From: Bacillus sp. IITD106
GTDB lineage: Bacteria > Bacillota > Bacilli > Bacillales > Bacillaceae_C
Assembly (NCBI RefSeq): GCF_019459225.1
Contig: NZ_JAIAZY010000001.1
Coordinates: 124,001-188,000, forward strand
Direction: 5' to 3'
DNA length: 64,000 bases
Shown piece by piece: positions 55,221-64,000 of this stretch. The translations under genes and the position numbers were made by a program. The notes under the pieces are model-generated. The model did no database searches. It was given only the letters and a program-made list of their open reading frames with translations, and was not told the origin of the DNA. The number at the start of each line of letters is the position of its first letter. Position 1 is the stretch's first letter.

Positions 55221-55556
55221 TTAATGATGCTCAGCATGCTCAATTGCCTGCTTCAGTAAATTCATAACGTGAACGTCATCTTCTGAATAATACAAAGTTG
55301 TCCCTGCTCTTCTATATTTGACCAATCTTAAATTTTTCAAGAATCGTAATTGGTGGGAGACACTCGATTGGCTTAAATTTAGTGTCTCTGCAATATCATT
55401 GACGGAATGCTCCCCTGTACATAATAAATTCAAAATGCGAATTCTAGTTGGGTCGCTCAACGCTTTGAACGTTTGCGAAACGACAAACAGCGTTTCTTCA
55501 TCCAAATGTTGTTCCTCTTTATTAAAGGTCTTTTCATGTTTTTGCTCTTCACTCAT
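55221..55556 (-). CDS. czrA: ArsR-family metal repressor (CzrA-like)
   Basis: A 111-residue ArsR/SmtB repressor: [20 protein letters not shown], recognition helix [20 protein letters not shown], and the alpha-5 zinc site [18 protein letters not shown] (D, H, H, H). Eighteen bases before the CDF gene. Zinc release from the operator allows expression. Confidence 0.93.
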   Translation of the reverse strand: MSEEQKHEKTFNKEEQHLDEETLFVVSQTFKALSDPTRIRILNLLCTGEHSVNDIAETLNLSQSSVSHQLRFLKNLRLVKYRRAGTTLYYSEDDVHVMNLLKQAIEHAEHH

Positions 55557-55584
55557 CGTTTTTACACCTCTACGCTATATTTTA

Positions 55585-55608
55585 ATATATGAGCATATGT
55601 TCATATAT
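55585..55608 (-). promoter_or_regulatory. Operator for the ArsR repressor
   Basis: A perfect inverted repeat, ATATATGA (55585-55592) and TCATATAT (55601-55608), 29 bases before the repressor start: the spacing and AT-rich half-sites match CzrA/SmtB operators. Confidence 0.75.
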
Positions 55609-55822
55609 AAATATTATGATGCTTTTCAATAATTGTCAATCATAAAGTTTACAATTATTTCAATCTTGGCAGTTGCCGATTGCAAACCTTTAAAAGGGAG
55701 GTTACCTGTAACCATGATAAATCAGCTATTTCTATAGATGGTGAAACTCTATTTATTATTTAAAATTGAAACCTTCTGGAAAAATTGAACGTATGTAGAA
55801 TAAATGAAATGAGGTGATTGAC

Positions 55823-56227
55823 ATGGAAGTAGAGGAAGTTTTCTTTTCAGGCTTTGAAAACTCGATGTTTGATATTGTACCCATTTTTATCGGCATTATA
55901 TTTGTTATAGTAATTGTTTCAATTATCTTTGGGGCTGTAAAAGGCATTAATCAATGGCAAAAAAATGAGCAATCGCCCCGCTTATCTGTCCCTGCTACTG
56001 TGAAAACAAAAAGGACGAATGTAAGTAGACATTCCCATATGGATTCAAATGAAATTCACAATCACCATACAAGTACGACTTATTATGCCACCTTTGAATT
56101 TGAAAGCGGCGATCGCACGGAATTTAAAGTATCCGGGACAGAATATGGACAGCTAGCAGAAGGCGATACTGGAATTCTTACTTTTCAAGGGACACGTTAT
56201 CTTGGGTTCGAGAGGAATCTAGGCTAG
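55823..56227 (+). CDS. DUF2500-family membrane protein
   Basis: A 134-residue protein with one membrane helix (PIFIGIIFVIVIVSIIFGAV) and a C-terminal beta-rich domain (TYYATFEFESGDRTEFKVSG). ATG 55823 is chosen for GAGGTG at 7 bases upstream; an earlier in-frame start is inside that RBS. Function unknown. Confidence 0.85.
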   Translation: MEVEEVFFSGFENSMFDIVPIFIGIIFVIVIVSIIFGAVKGINQWQKNEQSPRLSVPATVKTKRTNVSRHSHMDSNEIHNHHTSTTYYATFEFESGDRTEFKVSGTEYGQLAEGDTGILTFQGTRYLGFERNLG

Positions 56228-56402
56228 GCATCTTTTAACTCTCGCATATTATCTATGTATAATATCAACTTGCGAAATCGAAATTGCAGCTAATCGAGTT
56301 GTTCATGAAAATAGTCATTTGCTAATGTCCGAACAACTAGAAGTGGAGCACCCATTATTTCTTGGTAATGAGTGCTACAATCATCCAATACGTTTCTTTT
56401 TC

Positions 56403-57098
56403 CTATGCCTCAAAATAATCAATAATCCCCTCTACGATCCCCGCCGCTACTTTAGTTTGAAAAGAAGTCGTAATGATACGGTTCTCATCCTCTTCATTTG
56501 AGATATATCCAAGTTCCAATAAGACAGCAGGCATTTTGCTTTCTCTTAATACATAGTAGTCTCCGTAAGATAATCCGCGATCCCGGCTACTGATATTCTG
56601 CTTGGCAATATGCGTATGAATACTTTCTGCCATTTTTTCATCTCGTTTATGATAATAATAAGTAGTCATTCCATGCACATCATTTGTTTCAAAAGCATCA
56701 TAATGAATGCTAATGAATAAATTTGACTTATTTTCTATCGCATACAGTACTCGATCTTCAAGAGCGACATATTCGTCATCGTCTCGCGTTAGTAATACCT
56801 CTGCTCCAGCCTGCTCTAAGGCCGCCTTTATTTTCTTAGCCGTCTCTAAAGTGACTTCCTTCTCAATTGTACCGTTTTGCCCACTAGCCCCAATGTCATT
56901 ACCTCCGTGCCCTGGATCAAGTACAATTCTCTTATCTTCCAACACTCGTTTTTTTTCTTGTTTCGTTATTTCATTGACATCAATATTTTTTATATTTTTG
57001 ACATCTTCAAATGTAATATCTTTTACTGTAATATCTTTTATAGCTAAAATGGCTAAAATAGGAAAGATTCCTAGATAGATTAATAGTTTTTTTCTCAT
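56403..57098 (-). CDS. N-acetylmuramoyl-L-alanine amidase (Amidase_3)
   Basis: A 231-residue zinc amidase with an N-terminal membrane anchor (LLIYLGIFPILAILAIKDIT). Zinc/catalytic residues: DPGHGGNDIGASG (His), EKEVTLETAK (Glu), NLFISIHYDAF (His) and VLLELGYISN (catalytic Glu). ATG 57098 follows AAGGGG. It cleaves the peptide stem from muramic acid. Twenty-eight bases after the deacetylase. Confidence 0.94.
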   Translation of the reverse strand: MRKKLLIYLGIFPILAILAIKDITVKDITFEDVKNIKNIDVNEITKQEKKRVLEDKRIVLDPGHGGNDIGASGQNGTIEKEVTLETAKKIKAALEQAGAEVLLTRDDDEYVALEDRVLYAIENKSNLFISIHYDAFETNDVHGMTTYYYHKRDEKMAESIHTHIAKQNISSRDRGLSYGDYYVLRESKMPAVLLELGYISNEEDENRIITTSFQTKVAAGIVEGIIDYFEA

Positions 57099-57126
57099 AG
57101 ATAGTATTCCCCTTAATAATAATTTT

Positions 57127-58023
57127 TCAAAAACGATTATCAGATAGAAAATTATTAGGAAAATGGTTCTGATCACGATACACTTCAAACACATATCCCT
57201 GCTCTTTTAAATAAGCGATAATATTAGGCAGAAGCTTCAACGTTTGTTCCTTTTCATGCATAAGGATTACTTCCACATCCTTTGTTGTTTCCGATTCTAT
57301 AATGTTCAATATTTTTTCCGGATCATGTTGATATTTCCAATCTTGAGAATCAACCGTCCAATCCCAAACCTTTAAGCCGGCCTCAATCACCTGGTTACGA
57401 ATCTCCTTATCTTTTAATCCGGGTATAGAACCATAAGGAGGACGAACTAATTGTGAATATGTTCCTGTGATAGAATGGATGAGATTTAATGCTTCCTCCA
57501 TTTCTGGGACAAACTTGCGCTTTTTATACAGTTCGTTATAATCATGTGTCATACTATGGGCACCAACATAATGACCTTCCTCTACTGCTCTTTTTACATC
57601 TGGTTGTAAGAAGCTTTTTTGTAAGTGGTCTCCCTGCATAAAAAAAGTTGCTTGAATCCCATGCTCTTTTAAAACGTCAAGAATATCTCCAGTCCATTTA
57701 CTAGGTCCATCATCGAACGTTAAGTACACTTTTTTTGTAAATTTACTTTGATTTCCCTCTACTTCTTCTCCCTCTTCTATTTCTTCTGCTTCATCTGCCG
57801 TCTTTTGCTTTTCCTCTTTTTCTTTATCAACTTCCCGAGTTGAAAAACGATTTTCTTCTACCGTTTTGGCTAAAACATTCTTGTCCTCCACTGTATCTAT
57901 GGAAAATGTTCCTTTAGAAAAAAAATGAATCATCCAAAAACAAGTTGAGAGGGAAAAAAGCAATATGAAAATCATAAAATACATTTTCAGCTTCTTTTTC
58001 TGACTTCTTCGTGGGGTTAGCAT
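57127..58023 (-). CDS. Polysaccharide deacetylase (NodB domain)
   Basis: A 298-residue membrane-anchored protein (helix MYFMIFILLFSLSTCFWMIH), an acidic Glu/Lys-rich linker (~60-95) and a NodB domain: VYLTFDDGPSKWTGDILDVL (Asp-Asp), GAHSMTHDYNELYKK (His ligands), RPPYGSIPG and a late VILMHE. It deacetylates peptidoglycan or another wall glycan and lies in one unit with the amidase. Confidence 0.93.
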   Translation of the reverse strand: MLTPRRSQKKKLKMYFMIFILLFSLSTCFWMIHFFSKGTFSIDTVEDKNVLAKTVEENRFSTREVDKEKEEKQKTADEAEEIEEGEEVEGNQSKFTKKVYLTFDDGPSKWTGDILDVLKEHGIQATFFMQGDHLQKSFLQPDVKRAVEEGHYVGAHSMTHDYNELYKKRKFVPEMEEALNLIHSITGTYSQLVRPPYGSIPGLKDKEIRNQVIEAGLKVWDWTVDSQDWKYQHDPEKILNIIESETTKDVEVILMHEKEQTLKLLPNIIAYLKEQGYVFEVYRDQNHFPNNFLSDNRF

Positions 58024-58260
58024 ATACAGTCTCTCCTTTTCTTTCTCTCAATTGATAAAATAAAGGTTGGAGATAAAGATAAAATGAAGATGAAGTGTAT
58101 TTTGTCTAAAGAAATATAATGAAAGAACAAAAGTACGAGCGCATGTCTCGTTGACATACAAACTTCAGGTTCTTAGACTTATCGTAAGGAGTCGATAAGC
58201 GCAGGAGCTAGACGAAAACTGCATTTGCAGAAAGTTATCTAATTCATAAGCAACAAAAAA

Positions 58261-58298
58261 AAGCGATCAATCATGGTCAAACCATTGACTAATCGCTT
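58261..58298 (-). terminator. Terminator of the two-component operon
   Basis: AAGCGAT/ATCGCTT with a second inner stem, followed by TTTTTTTT on the minus strand. Confidence 0.85.
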
Positions 58299-58316
58299 CT
58301 TATGATTAAATATATT

Positions 58317-60392
58317 TTATTCATACTTCCGTAGATAAAAATAAAACCTTACGCCATCCTCCGTATTTTCTACTCCATATTTACTGTCATGTAACTCAAG
58401 AATATTTCTCGAAATAGCTAGGCCTAAACCTGTTTCTCCTTGCGAACGTTCACGTGATGTATCCCCACGGTAAAAGCGATCCCAAACTTTCCCAATCCAC
58501 TCCTCGGCAATCGGATCCCCTGTATTTTCCACACAAACTTTTACTTGATTCTTCTCAGAAAATGTTGAAATCACAATCTTTCCGTTTTTATCCGTATGAC
58601 GAATCGCATTTGTTAAAAAATTGGTTACCACTTGCTCAATCTGATGCTCATTCCCAATAACTTCAAACGATTGCAACTTTTGATGAATGATCACATGCTT
58701 TTGCAGAGCCTCAAAAGATAACGATGCACAAACACGCCCAATCACCTCATCAATATAAAATGCTTCCATTTTCATTTGATATGTGCCAGATTCATATTTT
58801 GCCAGTTCAAGCATGTCAACAATCAAGCGATCCATTTTATCTACCTCTTGCTCCAATGCTTGAAAGTAATAAGCCCTTTTATGCTTGGCCACATCATCTT
58901 GTAAAATAGAAATCGTGCTTTTCATAATACTTAAAGGTGTTTTGAGCTCATGTGAAACACCTGAAATAAATTCCCTTCTCGTGTTTTCCAGCTGTTTTTC
59001 TTTTTCGATATCCTGCTGTAACTGTTTAATATGATTGTGTAACGTCTCGGAAAGGATATTGATATTTCCTGATAATGCCCCTAGTTCATCCTTTGATTTT
59101 ACAGAAACATTTTCTGAGAAATCCAAATTAGCCATTTTCTTGGTTGTCTCATTTATTTTCAATAGTGGACCTGATATTTTCTTCGAATAATAAAAAGACG
59201 CTAACAAAACAAGAAACATGACAAAAACAACTAAATAGACATAATACTCCTTTACCATCTGTACTGCTTCATCCACTGGCTGTAATGAAGTCATCGCAAA
59301 TAAATAAGATGTCTGACCATCTACTAATAATGGCTTGATGAGGATTTTATATTGAATATTATTTTGTTCAAATTCCTCGATTTGAATAGAATGATCATTA
59401 GGTTGACCCTTTTTCAACAAAATAGACGCTTGGAAAGCTTTAATTTTATCCATAAGTAAGGAATTCGTATATATGGAATTAGTACCTTCACTCCGACTCG
59501 GAAGGTTTACATCTGTAATGGTCCCGTTGAGATGAACTATTTTCTGTTCTAAAGTAGTCGGCAAGTTTAGTTTCCCTTTATCTTCTTCTACCAGTACTGC
59601 TGGCACTTGTGAAGTAGGTTCAATAATAGAGGAAGAATCCTCTTCATCCCTCGGATTGGTACGAGTTTCTGCCAATTGTTTTTCCAGATATTCTCCTGTT
59701 GCCTGTTTTAACTGTTTATTTTCCCAGTACAATAAATTTCCTTGATTTTCCAATTCATATGGATCCATGGCTCCTATCGTTCCTAAGGCGTTGGGAACAA
59801 AACTTCCTAAATGGCCAATCACATATGGAACGATAGCTGTTTCACTCTTAAATCCATATATCCCTACACGCTCCCCATTTGAAAGGGAAAAATCATCCGT
59901 TAACGTATCTTCAAAATTCATAACATAATATAAAGGTATATGAATTTCTTTATCTATAAGGGAGCTGTCTTCCATACTATCAGCATGGTATTTAATGAAA
60001 AAATCATCTACAACGGCACTTTCTTTCATTCGATTGGCATAGTATTTAATGAAAATATCATTTACAAGGGAGCTGTCTTCCACCCGATCGACATTGACTT
60101 TAATGAAAAAATCATCTACATTTTTTAAATTTCCATTTTGATCCAATACTGTAATCCACGTATTTTGTGTTTCATAAAATTCCCTTTCAAGTTTTTGTTG
60201 TACATATTTGTCTTCTTTCGTTCGTAAATACTCTTTTTCATAGCGATTGATCGCCTCTCGAAGATCCTCCATTTTTTGATGTGCATAATATTGCTTAAAG
60301 AAAATCGTATGGCCAATAAAAACAGTTGCTAAAATAAACACACATAACAGAGTTGTCAGCATAAATAGCTTGATTACAATTCGACTTCTCAT
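58317..60392 (-). CDS. Sensor histidine kinase with internal 18-residue repeats
   Basis: A 691-residue kinase: helix 1 (~10-30), a long extracytoplasmic region (~30-380), helix 2 (MVKEYYVYLVVFVMFLVLLA), HAMP (~405-460), HisKA with FISGVSHELKTPLSIMKSTI and HATPase_c with GLGLAISRNILELH. Residues ~92-145 hold three near-identical 18-residue repeats of the type DDFFIKxxxDxxEDSSLV, encoded by 54-base units at 59955-60116. It overlaps its response regulator by 4 bases. Ligand unknown; wall-gene neighbours suggest an envelope signal. Confidence 0.94.
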   Translation of the reverse strand: MRSRIVIKLFMLTTLLCVFILATVFIGHTIFFKQYYAHQKMEDLREAINRYEKEYLRTKEDKYVQQKLEREFYETQNTWITVLDQNGNLKNVDDFFIKVNVDRVEDSSLVNDIFIKYYANRMKESAVVDDFFIKYHADSMEDSSLIDKEIHIPLYYVMNFEDTLTDDFSLSNGERVGIYGFKSETAIVPYVIGHLGSFVPNALGTIGAMDPYELENQGNLLYWENKQLKQATGEYLEKQLAETRTNPRDEEDSSSIIEPTSQVPAVLVEEDKGKLNLPTTLEQKIVHLNGTITDVNLPSRSEGTNSIYTNSLLMDKIKAFQASILLKKGQPNDHSIQIEEFEQNNIQYKILIKPLLVDGQTSYLFAMTSLQPVDEAVQMVKEYYVYLVVFVMFLVLLASFYYSKKISGPLLKINETTKKMANLDFSENVSVKSKDELGALSGNINILSETLHNHIKQLQQDIEKEKQLENTRREFISGVSHELKTPLSIMKSTISILQDDVAKHKRAYYFQALEQEVDKMDRLIVDMLELAKYESGTYQMKMEAFYIDEVIGRVCASLSFEALQKHVIIHQKLQSFEVIGNEHQIEQVVTNFLTNAIRHTDKNGKIVISTFSEKNQVKVCVENTGDPIAEEWIGKVWDRFYRGDTSRERSQGETGLGLAISRNILELHDSKYGVENTEDGVRFYFYLRKYE

Positions 60393-61069
60393 ACAGAACC
60401 CTCAAATTTATAACCTAGGCGGACAATTGTTTTGATTGAATCTGCTTTACGACCTAATTTCGTTCGTAAATTTCGAATATGCGTATTAATTGTACGGTCA
60501 TCACCATCATACTCATATCCCCAAACCCGTATTATTAATTGCTCTCTCGTTACTACATTTCCCTCATTTTGCATGAGATAAGTCAAAATTTCGAATTCAG
60601 TATGGGTTAAATTGATAGACATACTATCCACCATCACTGTTCTAGCAGCCATATTGATCGTAATTCCGTTCGACGTTCGTAGTTGTTCTTTAACAGTACC
60701 CTTTAGTTGACGACTTTGTAGTAACCTTTTCGCTCGAGCTAATAAAATAGGCGGGCTGTATGGTTTCGTTACGTAGTCATCTGCTCCAAGTTCAAAACCT
60801 AATAATGTGTCTTCCTCTTCTACACGTGCCGTTAGTATAATAATTGGAACATCGGCCGTTTTTCGTATTCTTCTACAAACCGACCAACCATCTAATTGTG
60901 GTAACATTATATCCAGAATGATTAAATCAATCTTCCGGCTATCAAATAATTCTAATGCTTTTTTCCCATCCTTTGCCTCAAGCACGTTGAAATTCTCATT
61001 TAAGAAGTAGTCTTTAAGCACTTCTAGCAGAATTTGTTCATCCTCCACAATAAGAATTGTTTCTTTCAT
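60389..61069 (-). CDS. OmpR-family response regulator
   Basis: A 226-residue regulator: receiver LIVEDEQILLEVLKDYFLNE, phospho-Asp in LIILDIMLPQLDGWSV, then a winged helix (VWGYEYDGDDRTINTHIRNL). First gene of a two-gene operon with the kinase. Confidence 0.96.
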   Translation of the reverse strand: MKETILIVEDEQILLEVLKDYFLNENFNVLEAKDGKKALELFDSRKIDLIILDIMLPQLDGWSVCRRIRKTADVPIIILTARVEEEDTLLGFELGADDYVTKPYSPPILLARAKRLLQSRQLKGTVKEQLRTSNGITINMAARTVMVDSMSINLTHTEFEILTYLMQNEGNVVTREQLIIRVWGYEYDGDDRTINTHIRNLRTKLGRKADSIKTIVRLGYKFEGSV

Positions 61070-61429
61070 TAAAGCTTCATTCCTTTCGCAGCCACGTATA
61101 CTGAATAAAATTTATATACAAATTATTTTCATTACGTAATATCATGTTGAGTATAACAAATCGATGTAAAGATAAGATAAAGAATATTTCATAGCTTGTA
61201 ATTGTGGGCAGTCTAGTAAAACAAACGTTTTATTGCAACAAATAAAGCCCTGCTTATCTAAGAATTACGAAAGTGATAATAAATTTTATATAAGGAGTGA
61301 GGGGTATGATGTTTCGTTGGGATGGTGGTTTTATTATGGTGTCTTGATAAAGTTATTTCACAAGTTGGAAAAAAAGTGGAGTAGTCACTCTGAAATCATT
61401 TGAAAGTGATTATGGAATTTTCAAAAAGG

Positions 61430-61545
61430 GGATGAAGATGAAAGGAATGTAAGGCTACGTTTTGAAATTGAAAATTTACAGAAAACAATTGATTACTTTA
61501 CCCAAAACAATATCACTTTTCACATACATCCAACCATATTTTGCA
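61430..61545 (+). pseudogene. Relic of a VOC/glyoxalase-like protein
   Basis: A short frame reads RLRFEIENLQKTIDYFTQNN ITFH, as VOC domains begin, then decays. The same DNA in another frame gives a 123-codon open frame (61462-61833) lacking family features; I regard it as chance. The rest of 61.07-61.83 kb shows no gene. Confidence 0.4.
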
Positions 61546-61829
61546 CCTTCAATTGCTTTCTCTCCGCTAAATTCGGTTTCTTCAAAATATAAATGGGCAG
61601 TTTCATCTGGGTCTTATTTCAATAATATGAATCCCTTTCCATTATGTTTTTTACATCATTTTCTCATCTGTTACAATCAATTTACGTATATTCACAAACA
61701 CATAACATGTCCGAATCATTTCTATGACATCCGATTCGTTTTACAGTTTAAGATGTATGATAGTTACTCAGCATACATCTTTTTTGTATGTATTCTAGAA
61801 AAACATATTGTAACTAGGAGGCCCGTATC

Positions 61830-62849
61830 ATGAGTAAGAAACGTGAATCCTATTTTGACAATGCCAAATTCATACTAATCTTTCTTGTTGTATTTGGGCA
61901 CTTCATCAGTCCACACAAAGGTCAAAGTGATGCTTTATATACAGTATACAACTTTATCTACACCTTCCATATGCCTGCATTCATTCTTATAGGCGGATTC
62001 TTTTCTAAGGGCATTATGAAGAAGGGCTATTTAAAAAAGATTTTCAGAAACATATTGATTCCTTATTTCATTTTTCAGCTTATATATTTCGTCATTCATA
62101 GAATCTGGAACGGAGAGGAAACTCTTACTCTTTTCAACCCATACTGGACTCTCTGGTTCTTATTGAGCATGGTGCTCTGGAATATCCTGCTTCTTCTATT
62201 TATCAAGCTGAAGCACCCAGTGATCATGATGATTGTAGCCTTAACTATCGGAGTTTTTGCAGGTTATATCCAAGATATCGGAACCTATTTCAGTTTATCG
62301 AGAACCTTTGTATTCTTCCCGGCATTCCTTGGCGGCTACCTGTTGAAAAAAGAACACTTTACCAAAATCTTACGACCTGAAATGCGGATTGCAGCTGGAA
62401 TGATATTAGTGGGTATCTTTGTAAGTTATTTTTACTTTTTCCCGCAGGAAGCGAAAGATTGGTTGCTTGCGTCATCTTCTTATGAAGAATTGGGTGTTAA
62501 ATTAGGGCAAGCGTGGTTCATCCGTCTATTGATGTACGGACTGATGGCTCTTGCTACTTTCAGTTTCATGGCTATTGTTCCGAGAAGGAAATTGTTCTTA
62601 ACCCATCTAGGGACGAGGACGCTTTATGTATACTTGTTACATGGATTCATCGTGAAATTGTTCGAGATTTCACCGTTTTATGACTTAGTGGATGAATCTG
62701 GAAACTATTTTACGTTATTAGTCCTGGCAGCGATTGTAACCTTGATTTTAGCATCAAAACCAATCATTACACTCGCACAACCGGTAATCGAATTGAAGAC
62801 CCATCTGCTCCAGCGTTTTATGGACAGAAAAACAGCGGATGCATCATAG
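61830..62849 (+). CDS. Acyltransferase 3 family membrane protein
   Basis: A 339-residue, ~10-helix protein: YFDNAKFILIFLVVFGHFIS at the N-terminus holds the typical His, and FIYTFHMPAFILIGGFFSKG the following loop. Family members O-acetylate sugars or wall polymers (like OatA or NodX, without the SGNH part). ATG 61830 follows AGGAGG. A strong terminator follows. Confidence 0.9.
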   Translation: MSKKRESYFDNAKFILIFLVVFGHFISPHKGQSDALYTVYNFIYTFHMPAFILIGGFFSKGIMKKGYLKKIFRNILIPYFIFQLIYFVIHRIWNGEETLTLFNPYWTLWFLLSMVLWNILLLLFIKLKHPVIMMIVALTIGVFAGYIQDIGTYFSLSRTFVFFPAFLGGYLLKKEHFTKILRPEMRIAAGMILVGIFVSYFYFFPQEAKDWLLASSSYEELGVKLGQAWFIRLLMYGLMALATFSFMAIVPRRKLFLTHLGTRTLYVYLLHGFIVKLFEISPFYDLVDESGNYFTLLVLAAIVTLILASKPIITLAQPVIELKTHLLQRFMDRKTADAS

Positions 62850-62939
62850 CTTTACACAATAATCCGAAAATCTCCGGTAAAAATATTGGTAAAAATATTG
62901 TGTAATTCAACGTTAAAAGTGCTGCCATTTATATGAATG

Positions 62940-63000
62940 CCCCCTCATACTAGACAGAAAAAGAAATCGCATTAGCCTGTCTAGTATGAGGGGGGCTTTT
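62940..63000 (+). terminator. Strong bidirectional terminator
   Basis: A 17-18-base stem with arms CCCCTCATACTAGACAG and CTGTCTAGTATGAGGGG, then GGCTTTTCT. It serves the acyltransferase and may stop the minus-strand deformylase too. Confidence 0.9.
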
Positions 63001-63022
63001 CTATCAACCTAATGTGTGAATT

Positions 63023-63565
63023 TTAGTACAAACTTTTACAGTTTTCTGGTAGCTTAAAAGGATTTTCTTTATTAATACGATCATAAAACATAATTCCATT
63101 TAGGTGGTCTATTTCATGTTGAATAACAATAGAGGAATAGCCTTTAAGTTTTAATACTATTTCTTCTCCCTTTAAATTAAACCCTCTCACTTTAATCCGC
63201 TCATATCTTGGGACAAACCCTTTTATATCTCGATCAACAGAGAGACAACCTTCGCTTGGTGGTAAATAAATCATAGAAACTGAATGGCTGATTATTTTCG
63301 GATTAATAAGGGTATATTCATGCTCTTTACCCTCCTCATCAGTTAAATATGCTACGAACATACGCTTATTCAAGCCAATCTGATTCGCTGATAAGCCAAC
63401 TCCTGGACGTAGTTGATACTTTTTAGATAAATCGGGATCTTGACTATTTTTCAAAAAATTCATCATACAAAGCAATGTTTCCTTATCTTCTTCAGAAGGA
63501 GGGACCTCAACTTCTTGTGTTGGTTGATGAAGGATTGGGTTTCCTTCCCTTACAATATCTTTCAT
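63023..63565 (-). CDS. def: Peptide deformylase
   Basis: A 180-residue type 2 (Gram-positive) deformylase. Motifs: PGVGLSANQIGLNKRMFVAY (motif 1, variant of GLAAPQ), PPSEGCLSVDR (motif 2, metal Cys) and VIQHEIDHLNGIMFYDR (motif 3, HExxH). ATG 63565 gives MKDIVREGNPIL, the usual start. A TATAAT element sits immediately upstream and no good RBS is seen, so initiation may be leaderless or depend on the upstream HTH frame; ATG 63598 is the alternative. Removes N-formyl from nascent proteins; a second copy elsewhere is likely. Confidence 0.92.
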   Translation of the reverse strand: MKDIVREGNPILHQPTQEVEVPPSEEDKETLLCMMNFLKNSQDPDLSKKYQLRPGVGLSANQIGLNKRMFVAYLTDEEGKEHEYTLINPKIISHSVSMIYLPPSEGCLSVDRDIKGFVPRYERIKVRGFNLKGEEIVLKLKGYSSIVIQHEIDHLNGIMFYDRINKENPFKLPENCKSLY

Positions 63566-63590
63566 AGTGATTATATAATTTGAATGAAAT

Positions 63591-63776
63591 TTAATCATAA
63601 AATAACAACTCATCTCCCTTTACTTTTAATGTTATGGATAATTTGAAAGCCAGCTCCAGTGTGGGGTCATATTTATCATTCTCTAAACAATTTATCGTTT
63701 GTTTAACAACTCCACACTCCTTGGCTAGTTTCTCTTGTGTTATTCCAGTTTCTTCTGTATTGCTTGAATATATCAA
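63591..63776 (-). pseudogene. XRE-type HTH, N-terminus altered
   Basis: Residues ~10-61 match a Cro/CI-type helix-turn-helix: GITQEKLAKECGVVKQTINC then LENDKYDPTLELAFKLSITL. The usual first ~10 residues are replaced by SSNTEE-type sequence, and a frameshift seems to have occurred at the start. Its stop overlaps the in-frame extension of the deformylase gene. Confidence 0.55.
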
Positions 63777-63912
63777 TGACTTTGGACATTTTTTAAATAT
63801 CTATTCGGTCGCTTTCCATACAATAGTCTGAATACGCGAAAAAATTGATCAAATTAGATTCTTCTTCAGTAAGTTTAAGTTTTTTATAGAAAGCTTTATC
63901 ATTTCCTTCATG

Positions 63913-64000
63913 TGTTTTCTAATAAAACATTATTACGTACGACCATCAAATGTTCTATCGCCAGCTTTGAATCGTTTCCATTATATTCTCTGTATAACTC
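63913..64000 (-). CDS. Partial C-terminal fragment at window edge
   Basis: The minus strand at the right edge reads ELYREYNGNDSKLAIEHLMV and stops at about 63913. It enters from outside the window. Family unknown; may itself be a relic, since out-of-frame similar-looking sequence follows. Confidence 0.25.

Noticed and set aside
61462-61833. 123-codon plus-strand frame before the acyltransferase
   Set aside because: No family features, no RBS, and it overlaps a relic in another frame.
1-64000. CRISPR array, rRNA operon or cassette recombinase (ccr) genes
   Set aside because: I looked for regularly spaced repeats, rRNA sequence and large serine recombinase motifs on both strands and found none.

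Overview
Organism and setting. The window is AT-rich Gram-positive DNA with AGGAGG-type ribosome binding sites, TTG and GTG starts, and the origin-proximal Bacillales neighbourhood walR-walK-walH-walI-walJ, htrA, a small CxxH/CxxC protein gene and rlmH. It is most likely a chromosomal segment of a Bacillaceae/Planococcaceae-type bacterium. The species cannot be told from the sequence alone.

Layout. (1) 1-18.6 kb is an accessory island lying directly downstream of the 3' end of rlmH (rlmH is on the minus strand and its stop is at 18597). Four same-direction copies of the rlmH terminal sequence (core TATCATAAGT read on the minus strand) lie at 1496, 13807, 14971 and 18598, and a degraded foreign rlmH 3' fragment lies at 3480-3668. 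This is the arrangement of SCC-type cassettes, which insert at the end of rlmH (orfX). The island carries, from left to right: a defence-type reverse transcriptase with a structured upstream leader; a pair of unknown genes, one with a Gly/Ala-rich membrane segment; a complete yhf-type catabolic operon with its regulator and an amidase-like protein; a YcgL-type nucleotidyltransferase; a lone TIR-like effector between near-identical repeats; and a ParB-like/Dam-methylase pair next to relics of abortive-infection genes. No cassette recombinase gene is visible. (2) 18.6-20.8 kb holds the core genes rlmH, CxxH protein and htrA, with a cluster of DnaA boxes. (3) 20.8-34.3 kb is a second accessory stretch that separates htrA from walJ, normally neighbours. 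It has a broken MOSC gene, an IS110 element, HIT and NUDIX genes, a cold-shock gene, a SET-domain protein, an ECF sigma/anti-sigma pair, a pentapeptide protein, Hsp33 with a TipA-like MerR regulator, and DinB. (4) 34.7-42.3 kb is the WalRK cell-wall operon, an M23 peptidase and tRNA-Phe. (5) 42.7-56.2 kb is a mosaic of small metabolic and stress genes, including an ECF42 sigma factor with two duplicated YCII genes, a zinc efflux pair (CDF pump and ArsR-type repressor), a methyltransferase, GNAT and DNA-alkylation repair proteins. (6) 56.4-63.6 kb holds a cell-wall amidase, a polysaccharide deacetylase, a two-component system, an acyltransferase and a peptide deformylase.

How the parts work together. 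The WalRK genes with the auxiliary proteins WalH/WalI, the M23 peptidase, the amidase and the deacetylase are all concerned with the envelope. The yhf genes form one transcription unit from a promoter that overlaps a palindromic operator. The rlmH-end island looks like several cassettes stacked by repeated insertion, most of them carrying candidate phage-defence genes. All calls come from reading motifs and gene order by eye; no database search was run.
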